Shown: positions 25,556 to 33,552 of the stretch, in pieces
Layout: every line of letters begins with the position of its first letter
Position numbering within the stretch: the stretch's first letter is position 1
NCBI GenBank assembly: GCA_028875335.1
Contig: JAPPEF010000126.1
Span: 1-46,410 of the forward strand
DNA length: 46,410 nucleotides
Reading direction: 5' to 3'
From: Gemmatimonadota bacterium
GTDB lineage: Bacteria; Latescibacterota; UBA2968; UBA8231
The notes under the pieces: generated by a model
The model's database searches: none
Told to the model about the DNA's origin: nothing
Seen by the model: only the letters and a program-made list of their open reading frames with translations
Translations under genes and position numbers: made by a program

Positions 25556-25682
25556 CGTGTCGCGGTATCCCCGAATACCAATGTCCAGCAGTTCCGTCAG
25601 GTAGTTCCCACGCTCGGGATACTCGGATAGGCTGCTGAAAGCCTTCTCAATCTACTCCAGCACAACATAATCTGCCCGACTA
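25556..25682 (-). pseudogene. Dead fragment of a ParE-like toxin gene
   Basis: The minus strand reads, without a frameshift, as about 42 residues matching the middle of the intact ParE at 28702-29028 (RADYV...IEKAFSSLSEYPERGNY...ELLDIGIRGYRD). It has a TAG in place of a Gln codon and a three-base insertion, and it lacks both ends. It begins immediately after the nuclease stop codon and marks the left end of a duplicated segment. Confidence 0.85.
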
Positions 25683-25729
25683 GTCGAGAGCGGCGTTCCG
25701 CGTCTCTCTCCTTCATAAAATTTTCTGCC

Positions 25730-25748
25730 TGCGACATGATCTGTCGCA
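25730..25748. promoter_or_regulatory. Palindromic operator-like site 4 (before the small barrel protein)
   Basis: TGCGAC-ATGATCT-GTCGCA with perfect arms, preceded by CATAAAATTTTCTGCC as at sites 2 and 3. The site ends 53 bases before the GTG start of the downstream gene. Confidence 0.68.
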
Positions 25749-25801
25749 CCTGTGGGCGAATGTTGAGTAAAACAACTCATCTCAACCCACAGGAGGACAT
25801 C

Positions 25802-26398
25802 GTGATCCGCATCATCTTCGCTTGCTGCTTGGCCCTATCCTTCGGGGTACACCCCACTATCGCCCAGCACATGAGCACCTTTAACTGGGGCTACCTCTAC
25901 GCCCAGAAGGTCGTATTCGACGACAGCCTCGACGATCTGAATGGAATCGGCACGTGGTCCCATCTCGACTGGGATATGGGCACGCAGATTACCCCTAGCA
26001 TAGCTCTAGTGGGAGGTATCGGTGGCTTTACCGCGAAAAACTCCTTCTTCTTCGCAGATGAACTCTCCTCGGTGAACGGTAGCATAGACGTGACGACCGT
26101 CAGCGTGCCCGTACACGCACGGGTGTTCCTCAACAATGCAGCGCAAACGACGCGCGCTTTCGTCGATGTCGGACCGTCCCTCAACTTCCAGATATACAAG
26201 GTCAGCTTCAGTCTGCCCGGCTTTGACGAAGAAGTGAATAAAAAGAAGCCCGGCGCTCTGGTTGGTCTCGGCATCGTGTTCGGAAAGAAACCTTGGCGCT
26301 TCGTAGTCCGCACGCGCTATCACTGGATCGATAAGCACGGCGAGTTCGACGCCTCGAATTTTCAGTTCACCATCGGTAGCGTGTGGGGGGCGCTGTAA
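25802..26398 (+). CDS. Small outer-membrane beta-barrel-like protein
   Basis: The GTG at 25802 has a strong AGGAGG five bases upstream, and the protein then starts with a clean signal peptide ending in TIAQ (residues 1-22). The mature ~176 residues alternate polar and hydrophobic positions, with aromatic strand ends (FNWGYLYAQKVVF, RTRYHWIDKH, FQFTIGSVWGAL), as in eight-stranded outer-membrane barrels. No specific family is recognised. Translation from an upstream in-frame ATG would add 22 non-signal residues. The DnaB-PhzF fusion gene starts 10 bp downstream, so the two may share a transcript driven through palindrome site 4. Confidence 0.68.
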   Translation: MIRIIFACCLALSFGVHPTIAQHMSTFNWGYLYAQKVVFDDSLDDLNGIGTWSHLDWDMGTQITPSIALVGGIGGFTAKNSFFFADELSSVNGSIDVTTVSVPVHARVFLNNAAQTTRAFVDVGPSLNFQIYKVSFSLPGFDEEVNKKKPGALVGLGIVFGKKPWRFVVRTRYHWIDKHGEFDASNFQFTIGSVWGAL

Positions 26399-26408
26399 AA
26401 AAGGACCT

Positions 26409-28598
26409 ATGACCCAAGCATCCGGTGATAATCAGCACCTAGAAAAGACGCCGCCGCAGGCCATCGAGATGGAGCAGGCTGTGTTGGGGGCGATGATGCT
26501 CGAACAGCGCGCCGTCGTCCACGCCCTCGACATCCTCGATCCAGATTGCTTTTACAATGCTAAGCATAGCCGGATCTTCGAGGCCATGATCAGCCTCTTC
26601 GTACGCGACGTGGCCATCGATCAGTCCACCTTAGCCGAAGAGCTCAAGCGCCTTGGCTGGCTCGATGAAGTCGGCGGAGCCATCTACTTGGCCGAGCTAT
26701 CCGCCAAGGTCGCCAGTGCCGCCAACATCGACGCCCACGCACGGGTCGTCTTGGAAAAGGCACTCAGCCGCCGACTCATCGAGACCACCAGCGATATCAT
26801 TGAGCAAGCCTATAAAGGTAACGACGACGTACTGGAGCTAATCAACCGCGCCGAGCAGCGCCTTTTTGCTATCGGCGAAAACCAGAGCAGCGGCGAGATT
26901 GAGTCACTGGAGACGGCCATGGGCTACGCACTCGAACAGATTGAGCGTGTCCACAGCGAATCCAGCGCAGTCTCTGGGATCGATACGGGGTTTGTCGATC
27001 TTAACGAGTGTACCTCCGGCCTTCAGAAGGGCGATCTAATCGTGCTAGCAGCGTGCCCAGGCGTAGGTAAGACGGCGCTGGCGCTGAACTTGGCGCGCAA
27101 CGCAGCCGTGGATACCGGAGTCGGGGCGATGATCTTCAGCCCGAAAGTGTCCAAGAGGCAGGTAGCCCAACGCCTGCTCAGCATCGAGACCAAGGTCGAT
27201 TTGCACAAACTCCGCACTGGGCGGCTACGCGACGAAGACTGGGAGTGCCTAACGCGCGATACCAACCGCTTGGCCCGAGCACCTATCTACATAGACGACA
27301 CGCCCGATATCTCGGTGTTCGAAGCCCGCGCCAAGGCGCGGCGGCTGCACCGGGAATACGGGATCGGTCTGATCGTGGTGGATGATTTACAATTGATGAG
27401 CGGAGAGGCCAAGACTGCAAGCCGCGAGCAGGAAATCTCGCACATTTTGCACAGGCTAAAGGACTTGGCCAAGGAATTGGACATACCGGTGTTGGCGCTG
27501 GTGCAGCTATCGCGCGCGGTGGAAAGCCGCAAGGACCCGAGGCCGCAGCTATCGGACTTGCCGGAGTTGAGAATCGAGCAAGCTGCCGACGTGGTGATGT
27601 TCATCTACCGTCCGGATATATACGGCATCAGAGCGGCGGATGGGACCAGTTTTGAAAGACTCGCCGAGATCATCATCGACAAGCAGCGCAACGGCCTCCC
27701 TAGCTCGGTCTATCTGAGATGGAACGCCTTTAGCGCCACCTACGAGTCGTTTGGGCCGGAGTGGCGGAGCCCTATGCAATTGCCGCTCTATCAGATCGAT
27801 GCCTTCACCGGCTCGGAGTTCAAAGGCAATCCCGCAGCCGTCATGCCGCTCGAAACGTGGCTGGACGACGGAACTCTCCAAGCCATCGCTACCGAGAACA
27901 ACCTATCGGCTACCGCCTTTTTTTGTCCTACAAAGGATGACGGCGTGTTCGATCTACGCTGCTTCACGCCCGTCATGGAGGTGCCGCTATGCGGCCATGC
28001 AACGCTGGCAAGCGCGTTCGTAATCATGACGGAGATTAACCGAGACCTCGACCACATCACGTTCGAGACCCGTAGCGGCTGCCTTGATGCCTGGGGCGAC
28101 TGCGACATTTACACCATGGACTTCCCAGCCATGAGCTTACGACCCACTGATCGTCCTGAGCGGATTATCGCGGCGATAGGTGCCGCGCCGACCACAGTGT
28201 TGAGGAGCAATAACTGGCTTTTCTGGCTCTTGGTTTACGACAGCGAGGACGAGGTCGCCGAACTCGACGTCGATGTTTCTAAACTCGCGTCGGCGCTTGC
28301 CGAGGCCGACGCATACGCAGGCGTGATCTGCACGGCTCCGGTGGCGAATCGCCGCGCCGATTTCGTCTCCCGCTATTTTGCACCCTGCCATGGCATTCCC
28401 GAAGACCCGGTCACAGGTTCGGCCCATTGCAGCCTAGTGCCGTACTGGTCTGAACGGCTCGGACTCCCAGATCGAGAGCTCCACGCCCTGCAGATCTCGG
28501 CCCGCGGCGGAGAACTGTTCTGTCGTAACCGGCGAGGCAAGCGGGTGGAGATCACGGGGAGAGTGGTGAAGTACATGGAGGGGACCGTTTTCCTATGA
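26409..28598 (+). CDS. DnaB-like helicase fused to a PhzF-family domain
   Basis: Residues 1-455 form a full-length DnaB-type protein: the N-terminal primase-interaction domain (PPQAIEMEQAVLGAMML), Walker A CPGVGKTA at ~220, Walker B-like VVDDLQLM and the KQRNG motif. Residues 456-729 are a complete PhzF-like isomerase starting at an internal Met (MQLPLYQIDAFTGS). There is no stop or frameshift between them. Two key residues differ: the H1a glutamate of DnaB (normally S-L-E-M) reads SPKVS, and the catalytic Glu of PhzF reads NLSATAFF where the downstream paralogue keeps NLSETAFF. Both halves may therefore be inactive. It is probably not the main replicative helicase. The fusion may be a by-product of the segmental duplication seen around it. 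Confidence 0.85.
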   Translation: MTQASGDNQHLEKTPPQAIEMEQAVLGAMMLEQRAVVHALDILDPDCFYNAKHSRIFEAMISLFVRDVAIDQSTLAEELKRLGWLDEVGGAIYLAELSAKVASAANIDAHARVVLEKALSRRLIETTSDIIEQAYKGNDDVLELINRAEQRLFAIGENQSSGEIESLETAMGYALEQIERVHSESSAVSGIDTGFVDLNECTSGLQKGDLIVLAACPGVGKTALALNLARNAAVDTGVGAMIFSPKVSKRQVAQRLLSIETKVDLHKLRTGRLRDEDWECLTRDTNRLARAPIYIDDTPDISVFEARAKARRLHREYGIGLIVVDDLQLMSGEAKTASREQEISHILHRLKDLAKELDIPVLALVQLSRAVESRKDPRPQLSDLPELRIEQAADVVMFIYRPDIYGIRAADGTSFERLAEIIIDKQRNGLPSSVYLRWNAFSATYESFGPEWRSPMQLPLYQIDAFTGSEFKGNPAAVMPLETWLDDGTLQAIATENNLSATAFFCPTKDDGVFDLRCFTPVMEVPLCGHATLASAFVIMTEINRDLDHITFETRSGCLDAWGDCDIYTMDFPAMSLRPTDRPERIIAAIGAAPTTVLRSNNWLFWLLVYDSEDEVAELDVDVSKLASALAEADAYAGVICTAPVANRRADFVSRYFAPCHGIPEDPVTGSAHCSLVPYWSERLGLPDRELHALQISARGGELFCRNRRGKRVEITGRVVKYMEGTVFL

Positions 28599-28701
28599 TA
28601 CCGCTGCAAGCAGCCTACGGTGTCGCTCAGGCCCAAGCGCGCGAGGACGAGATTGGGGTCGAGCGCTACGAGCCGCAACCCGTTTGAGGAGAGCGTGAGT
28701 C

Positions 28702-29028
28702 TTATGCCCACAGCAAGCGCCGCTGTAGCAATGTCTGCATATCCCTCCGCCCATCAGCAACCAAGAGCACATAGACGTTATTTTCCATCACCCGGTAGAT
28801 GATGCGGTAGGGCCTAGAGAGTATCTCGCGGTATTCCCGAATCCCAATGTCCAACAGTTCCGCCGGGTAGTTCCCACGCTCGGGATACTCGGCGAGGCTG
28901 CTGAAAGCCTTCTCAATCTGCTCCAGCACATAATCCGCCCGACCCGGCTCATCGTGCCGATCGATGTAATCGCAGATTTCCTCCAAGTCGCGCATCGCGT
29001 CATCGGTCAACTGAACCAAGAACGCCAT
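28702..29028 (-). CDS. ParE/RelE-family toxin
   Basis: A 108-residue member of the ParE/RelE superfamily, with the early helix pair (DDAMRDLEEICDYIDRHD), the FSSLAEYPERGNYP core, and the strand block YREILSRPYRIIYRV and VYVLLVADGRRDMQTLL ending in the usual Arg-rich tail. ParE members poison gyrase and RelE members cut mRNA; which applies here is not clear. It overlaps the antitoxin stop by one base (TGATG), antitoxin first, the standard order. A dead partial copy lies at 25556-25682. Confidence 0.9.
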   Translation of the reverse strand: MAFLVQLTDDAMRDLEEICDYIDRHDEPGRADYVLEQIEKAFSSLAEYPERGNYPAELLDIGIREYREILSRPYRIIYRVMENNVYVLLVADGRRDMQTLLQRRLLWA

Positions 29029-29303
29029 CAGCGATCCCGTCGCCGCTCCCGAAGCTGTGCGACGACATCGGCGGCGGGTTGCACCTGACCTGCTTCGATC
29101 TGACGGCTACCCAACGCGAGAATCTTGAGCAGCGCAACCGTTTCCTGCATCTGCTCGTAGCTGTCGATATCCTGCATGACCGCCTTGGCTTCGCCATTCT
29201 GGGTGATAATCAATGGGTTCGGTTGGTCTCCAAGTGTGCGCACGATCTCAGCGGCGTGGGCCTTGAGATAACTGATCGGCTTGATCTGGCTGGACAGTTT
29301 CAT
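29028..29303 (-). CDS. Phd/YefM-family antitoxin
   Basis: A 91-residue antitoxin. The N-terminal DNA-binding fold KPISYLKAHAAEIV and the block PLIITQNGEAKAVMQDIDSY are signatures of Phd/YefM; the C-terminal tail should bind and neutralise the ParE-like toxin. The start is the ATG at 29303, which follows GGAGGT and begins with the family's conserved MKLSSQIKPI; an upstream in-frame start at 29336 would cover the promoter. It is probably autoregulated through the dyad in the promoter just upstream. Confidence 0.92.
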   Translation of the reverse strand: MKLSSQIKPISYLKAHAAEIVRTLGDQPNPLIITQNGEAKAVMQDIDSYEQMQETVALLKILALGSRQIEAGQVQPAADVVAQLRERRRDR

Positions 29304-29324
29304 GGGCACCTCCTTTTCGGACCA

Positions 29325-29353
29325 AATATAGACCATAAACAGGTCAATAACAA
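29325..29353 (-). promoter_or_regulatory. Promoter and operator-like dyad of the antitoxin-toxin operon
   Basis: Reading the minus strand, TTGTTA (-35, 29353-29348) and TATATT (-10, 29330-29325) are separated by 17 bases. The spacer carries the dyad GACC-N7-GGTC (29331-29345), and a further half-site lies at the -10. Such dyads are where Phd-type antitoxins repress their own operon. Confidence 0.55.
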
Positions 29354-29440
29354 TAGATGCGCTTCGGCCTGCCCGGCCTTGACAAAGACCTCGTTTTTCC
29401 TAGCCTCCTATCGTCTTAACGCCCCAAAGGGAGACAATCC

Positions 29441-30259
29441 ATGCAACTGCCGCTCTATCAGATTGATGCCTTCACCGGTTCGGTTTTCAAAGGCAATCCC
29501 GCGGCCGTCATGCCGCTCGAAATGTGGTTGGAGGACGGAATTCTCCAAGCCATCGCTACTGAAAACAACTTGTCGGAGACCGCCTTCTTTCGTCCTACCG
29601 AGGAAGACGGCGCGTTTGAGTTACGCTGGTTCACGCCATCCGTGGAGGTGCCACTGTGCGGCCATGCGACGCTGGCAAGCGCGTTCGTACTCATGACGGA
29701 GATGTACCGGGGTCTCGACCACGTCGCGTTCGAGACCCGTAGCGGCCGCCTTACGGTCAGGCGCGACGACGACCGCTACGCCATGAACTTCCCAGCCATG
29801 AACCTGCAGTCCACCCGTCGTCCCGAGCGGATTATCGCCGCGGTGGGTGCCGCGCCAGCCATGGTGTTGAAAAGCGACAACTGGCTCCTGATATACGACA
29901 GCGAGGACGAGGTCGCCGCGCTCGACGTCGATGTTTCCGCGCTCGCATCGGCGCTCGCCGAGGACGACGCGGATGCGGGCGTGATCTGCACGGCTCCAGC
30001 AGCGAATGGCCGCGCCGATTTCGTCTCTCGCTATTTTGCACCCTGTCACGGCATTTCCGAAGACCCGGTCACGGGTTCGACCCATTGCAGCCTAGTTCCG
30101 TACTGGTCTGAACGGCTCGGACGCCGCGAGCTCCACGCCCTGCAGATCTCGGCCCGCGGCGGAGAGCTATTCTGCCGCGATCAGGGCAGGCGGGTGGAGA
30201 TCGCGGGGAAGGCGGTGAAGTATATGGAGGGAGTTGCTCACATTCCGGCATCGCCATGA
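29441..30259 (+). CDS. PhzF-family epimerase/isomerase
   Basis: A 272-residue free-standing PhzF-like protein. The family has a diaminopimelate-epimerase fold and isomerises small acids; PhzF itself acts in phenazine synthesis, but most members have unknown substrates and no other phenazine genes are here. The catalytic Glu is present in ATENNLSETAFF, and the VPLCGHATLASAFV and EDPVTGSTHCSLVPYW blocks are intact. AAAGGGAGA lies before the ATG. It is closely related, roughly three residues in four, to the domain fused to the DnaB-like protein upstream, so one is a recent duplicate of the other. Confidence 0.9.
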   Translation: MQLPLYQIDAFTGSVFKGNPAAVMPLEMWLEDGILQAIATENNLSETAFFRPTEEDGAFELRWFTPSVEVPLCGHATLASAFVLMTEMYRGLDHVAFETRSGRLTVRRDDDRYAMNFPAMNLQSTRRPERIIAAVGAAPAMVLKSDNWLLIYDSEDEVAALDVDVSALASALAEDDADAGVICTAPAANGRADFVSRYFAPCHGISEDPVTGSTHCSLVPYWSERLGRRELHALQISARGGELFCRDQGRRVEIAGKAVKYMEGVAHIPASP

Positions 30260-30366
30260 TCGGTCGGTAGCCTCTTCCGGTTGTTTGCCCATCCGGGAGA
30301 CTGCCCGGACCGGATTGAGACAACAGACCGCTTTCTAAAGGCGTATGAGGGCCAAATCTTGCTGCA

Positions 30367-30420
30367 AATTTGAACCGCTACTTCAAATTATCATGTAATT
30401 TTGAACTACTACTTCAAATT
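30367..30420. repeat. Two tandem dyads in an AT-rich intergenic patch
   Basis: TTTGAAC(C/T)(G/A)CTACTTCAAAT occurs at 30369-30388 and again at 30400-30419. Each unit is itself a dyad (TTTGAA...TTCAAA), and the outer ends pair as GCAAATTTGAA with TTCAAATTTGC. The remaining 150 bases of the gap between the PhzF and phosphatase genes show nothing recognisable. Confidence 0.6.
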
Positions 30421-30462
30421 TGCACACCAATCCGCGGCCACCTTCTGGAGCGACAACGTCGC

Positions 30463-31143
30463 CTAAGCCAGCCGCTTCCACACATCCGCCACTTGCTGGC
30501 TCTCCACTTGCACGAGCCTCGCCTCTTCAAGCACATAACCACTGAGCTGGCCGCCATAGATGCAGCCCGAGTCGAGGCCGAGGAGATAGGGGAGACCAGC
30601 GCGCTTTTTGACCACCAAGCCACCGGGCGCGTCGTGGCCAAAGACGATCAGGGGATACTCCGGCTTGTAAAAATCGTGCCAGCGCGGGCTGGCAAGATCG
30701 TCGGTAGGCGGCCAAGTGCGAATCTTCAGGAACTCTTTGCGGCGAGTGCCTTGTAAGCCCTTTTTCGGATTGATGCCGGCGTGGACTAGGAGGAAGGCGT
30801 CCTCCGCAATGTAGAGCGGGCACTGCCGGAGCCAAGCGAGGATTTCGCCGTGGGCGGGCTGAAGTTGGGCGAGGGTATAGCGCTGATCGGGGAACTTCAC
30901 TTTGGGCTTGCGGCCCTTCTTTAAGGCCGTTAGCTGCTTCAAGAGGCGGGCGTCGTGGTTGCCCAAGACCATCTCGGCTTCGGTCTCGCAAATCAACTGC
31001 CACACCGCCAGCGGGTCGGGGCCGCGGGCAAAGGCATCGCCGGTCAGCAACAGGCGATCCGGGTCAGAGTAATCTACTTTTGCAAGGAAGGCTTCAAACT
31101 CAGCGGCGCAGCCGTGCACGTCGCCGACAAAAATGGTACGCAT
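30463..31143 (-). CDS. PPP-family metallophosphatase (ApaH/PrpA-like)
   Basis: A 226-residue two-metal phosphatase. All PPP motifs are in place: GDVHG (residues 7-11), GDAFARGPD (~35-43), GNHD (~61-64), LLVHAG (~118-123) and FGHD (~168-171). Relatives hydrolyse either diadenosine tetraphosphate or protein phosphoserine/threonine; the sequence does not decide between them. It is transcribed away from the sulfatase-maturase gene with a 72-bp gap for divergent promoters. Confidence 0.88.
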   Translation of the reverse strand: MRTIFVGDVHGCAAEFEAFLAKVDYSDPDRLLLTGDAFARGPDPLAVWQLICETEAEMVLGNHDARLLKQLTALKKGRKPKVKFPDQRYTLAQLQPAHGEILAWLRQCPLYIAEDAFLLVHAGINPKKGLQGTRRKEFLKIRTWPPTDDLASPRWHDFYKPEYPLIVFGHDAPGGLVVKKRAGLPYLLGLDSGCIYGGQLSGYVLEEARLVQVESQQVADVWKRLA

Positions 31144-31215
31144 CTGATTTCCTTATATTTGCATTGCGGAAGGGCAAACCCTATCATACTCACCACTTTC
31201 AAAAGATAGCCCCTG

Positions 31216-32556
31216 ATGGAAACTGCGACCATACCGACCTCTGCTCCGGCGTCTTCCCACATAATGGCCAAGCCCTCGGGCTCGGTCTGCAACATCGACT
31301 GCAAATACTGCTTCTATCTGGAGAAGGAGAAGCTCTACCCGGACGCGCGCCAAAATTGGCGCATGTCCAACGAGACGCTCGAACTATACGTCAAGCAGTA
31401 CATCGAGGCCCAAGACGTGCCGCAGGTGGACTTCGCCTGGCAGGGCGGCGAGCCGACCCTGATGGGCGTGGACTTCTTCCGCCGCGCCGTCGAGCTACAG
31501 CAGCAATACGCCAACGGCAAGCTGGTCACCAACGCCTTCCAGACCAACGGCATCCTCCTCGACGACGAGTGGGGCGAGTTCCTCGCGGAAAACAAATTCC
31601 TAATCGGGCTGTCGATCGACGGGCCGCGCGAATACCACGACCACTACCGAGTTGACAAGGGCCAGAAGCCGACCTACGACCGAGTGTACGCTGGTCTGCA
31701 AATGCTCAAAAAGCACGCGGTGGAATTCAATACCCTGACCGTGCTGCAAAACCACAACGCCGATCAGCCGCTCGAAATCTACCGCTTCCTGCGCGAAGAA
31801 GGCTCGGGGTTTATGCAGTTTATTCCCATCGTCGAGCGCATCGCGCACGAGCCGGACGAGGACGGACTGGAGTTAGTCGATCCCGAATACGAGGGCCGGG
31901 CACCTGTTTCCAAATGGTCGGTAGGATCGGGGCAGTACGGCAAGTTCCTCTGCGCGATTTTTGACGAGTGGGTGCGCAACGACGTCGGCCAAGTCTTTGT
32001 GCAGCTCTTTGACGTGACGCTCGGCTCGTGGCTGGGCCAAGATGCGAGCCTGTGCATCTTCGCCGAGACCTGCGGCAAGGCGCTGATCATCGAGCACAAC
32101 GGCGACCTGTACTCCTGCGACCACTTCGTCTATTCGGATTATCGCTTGGGCAACGTCCACGAAGAGAGCATCCGCGACATGGTCGCCAGCCCGCAGCAGA
32201 CCAAGTTCGGGCAGGACAAAAAGGACACCCTGCCCCAGTACTGCATCGAATGCGATTACCGCTTCGCCTGCAACGGCGGCTGCCCCAAGCACCGTTTTAC
32301 CAAAACCCCGCGCGGCGAAGACGGCCTCAACTACCTGTGCAAGGGGTACAAGATGTACTTCGGGCACGTCGATCCCTACATGCGCTTTATGGCCAACGAG
32401 CTGCGGCACAGCCGACCGGCCACCGGCGTGATGGAATGGACCCGCAAAAGGGACGCGGTCAAGGCGGCCCTACACCAAAAGGCCCCAGGCCGCAACGACC
32501 CGTGCTCCTGTGGCAGCGGCAAGAAGTACAAGCGCTGCTGTGGCCGAGCCGCATAA
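31216..32556 (+). CDS. Anaerobic sulfatase-maturating enzyme (radical SAM, SPASM) with C-terminal SEC-C motif
   Basis: The enzyme converts an active-site Cys or Ser of sulfatases to formylglycine. The radical SAM cluster motif is CNIDCKYC (C-x3-C-x2-C) near residue 25. The SPASM region binds two more clusters through the later cysteines (CGKALIIEHNGDLYSCDH and CIECDYRFACNGGCPKHR at ~285-360). A SEC-C zinc motif (NDPCSCGSGKKYKRCC) forms the last 20 residues. At 446 residues it is slightly longer than typical because of this tail. No sulfatase gene is in the window, so its clients are elsewhere. The PmoA-like gene follows 13 bp downstream. Confidence 0.92.
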   Translation: METATIPTSAPASSHIMAKPSGSVCNIDCKYCFYLEKEKLYPDARQNWRMSNETLELYVKQYIEAQDVPQVDFAWQGGEPTLMGVDFFRRAVELQQQYANGKLVTNAFQTNGILLDDEWGEFLAENKFLIGLSIDGPREYHDHYRVDKGQKPTYDRVYAGLQMLKKHAVEFNTLTVLQNHNADQPLEIYRFLREEGSGFMQFIPIVERIAHEPDEDGLELVDPEYEGRAPVSKWSVGSGQYGKFLCAIFDEWVRNDVGQVFVQLFDVTLGSWLGQDASLCIFAETCGKALIIEHNGDLYSCDHFVYSDYRLGNVHEESIRDMVASPQQTKFGQDKKDTLPQYCIECDYRFACNGGCPKHRFTKTPRGEDGLNYLCKGYKMYFGHVDPYMRFMANELRHSRPATGVMEWTRKRDAVKAALHQKAPGRNDPCSCGSGKKYKRCCGRAA

Positions 32557-32569
32557 CCGAAAGGAAGCA

Positions 32570-33472
32570 ATGATCGATATCGAGCTAATTCCCGCAGACT
32601 GCAAGGCCGTCGTCACCATCGACGGCCAGCTTTTTACCGAGTACCGCTACGGCCACTACGTGTGCCGCCCGTACTTCTACCCAGTGCTGACGTCCAGCGG
32701 CACCGGCCTCACCCGCGCCTATCCGATGGAAGACGTCGAAGGCGAGAATCAGGACCACTACCACCATCGCGGCATGTACACGGCTCACGGCCTCGTCAAC
32801 GGCCACAACCTCTGGGACGAGGGCACTGGCCACGGGGCTATGCTGCAACGGGGCGAGCCGGTCGTAGGTGCCGACGACGGCGCAGCGCAGATCGACGGAA
32901 TCGTCGATTGGTTCGGGCCGGAGGGCGAGAAGCTGCTAGAGGAGCGGCGCACCATCGCCATCCGCGCCGAAGGCCCGCTGCGCATCGTTGACCAACGCAG
33001 CGAATTTCGCGCCCGCTACGGCGACGTGACCTTCGGCGACACCAAAGAAGGCGGGCTGTTTTCGATCCGGGTGCCGACCTCCATGGATGCCAAGATCGCG
33101 GGGCGGATTGAAAATTCCGCCGGCCAAGTCTTTGAAAACGGCCAAGGCGAGGAGGTTACTTGGGGCCAGCAGGCGGCTTGGGTGGATTATTCCGGGCCGC
33201 TAGCCAATGGAGAGGAGTGGGGGCACACCGTCGTCGATCACCGCGACAATCCTCGCCATCCGACCTACTGGCACGTGCGCGGCTACGGACTGTTTACCGC
33301 CAACCCCTTTGGGGTGCACGATTTTAAGGGCGACGAGAACATCGACGAGAGCCTGACCATCCCCGGCGGCGACCAGGCCGTCTTTCGCTATCGCCTGATC
33401 ATCCATCCCGGTCGCAGCGTTGACGGACACCCAGACGTGCGTCAGCTAATCGAGCAGTTCCAAGCGGGATAG
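32570..33472 (+). CDS. PmoA-like protein (DUF6807 family)
   Basis: A 300-residue protein of the DUF6807 group, often labelled methane oxygenase PmoA but not a subunit of methane monooxygenase. Visible family features are FTEYRYGHYVCRPYFYPVL near residues 22-40, the conserved DHYHHRGMYTAHG near 63-75, a DFTKEGG-like FGDTKEGGLFSIRVP at ~157-171, and HPTYWHVRGYGLFTANPFG near the end. The family is cytoplasmic and co-occurs with sugar oxidoreductase genes such as the Gfo/Idh/MocA gene next to it. The ATG at 32570, after AAGGAAG, is chosen because an upstream start would overlap the maturase gene. Confidence 0.85.
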   Translation: MIDIELIPADCKAVVTIDGQLFTEYRYGHYVCRPYFYPVLTSSGTGLTRAYPMEDVEGENQDHYHHRGMYTAHGLVNGHNLWDEGTGHGAMLQRGEPVVGADDGAAQIDGIVDWFGPEGEKLLEERRTIAIRAEGPLRIVDQRSEFRARYGDVTFGDTKEGGLFSIRVPTSMDAKIAGRIENSAGQVFENGQGEEVTWGQQAAWVDYSGPLANGEEWGHTVVDHRDNPRHPTYWHVRGYGLFTANPFGVHDFKGDENIDESLTIPGGDQAVFRYRLIIHPGRSVDGHPDVRQLIEQFQAG

Positions 33473-33489
33473 GATGGTATCTGTAGCAG

Positions 33490-33518
33490 AAAAAACCGGT
33501 CTGCGGGCCGGTTTTTTT
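33490..33518 (+). terminator. Rho-independent terminator after the PmoA-like gene
   Basis: AAAAAACCGG pairs with CCGGTTTTTT across an eight-base loop, ending in seven T. The A-rich left side means it could also work on the minus strand, although no gene there needs it. Confidence 0.9.
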
Positions 33519-33552
33519 GTGCCTCGCCACGAATTTAAACGAACGGAGAGCA

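Noticed and set aside
25802..26398. CRISPR or toxin-antitoxin components elsewhere in the island
   Set aside because: No array of regularly spaced repeats is present, and the only toxin-antitoxin pair supported by motifs is ParE/Phd at 28702-29303.
29441..30259. Phenazine biosynthesis cluster
   Set aside because: PhzF-like proteins are widespread outside phenazine pathways, and no other phz gene is present.
32570..33472. Particulate methane monooxygenase subunit
   Set aside because: The DUF6807 proteins labelled PmoA are soluble and unrelated to the membrane pMMO subunit; no pmoB or pmoC is nearby.
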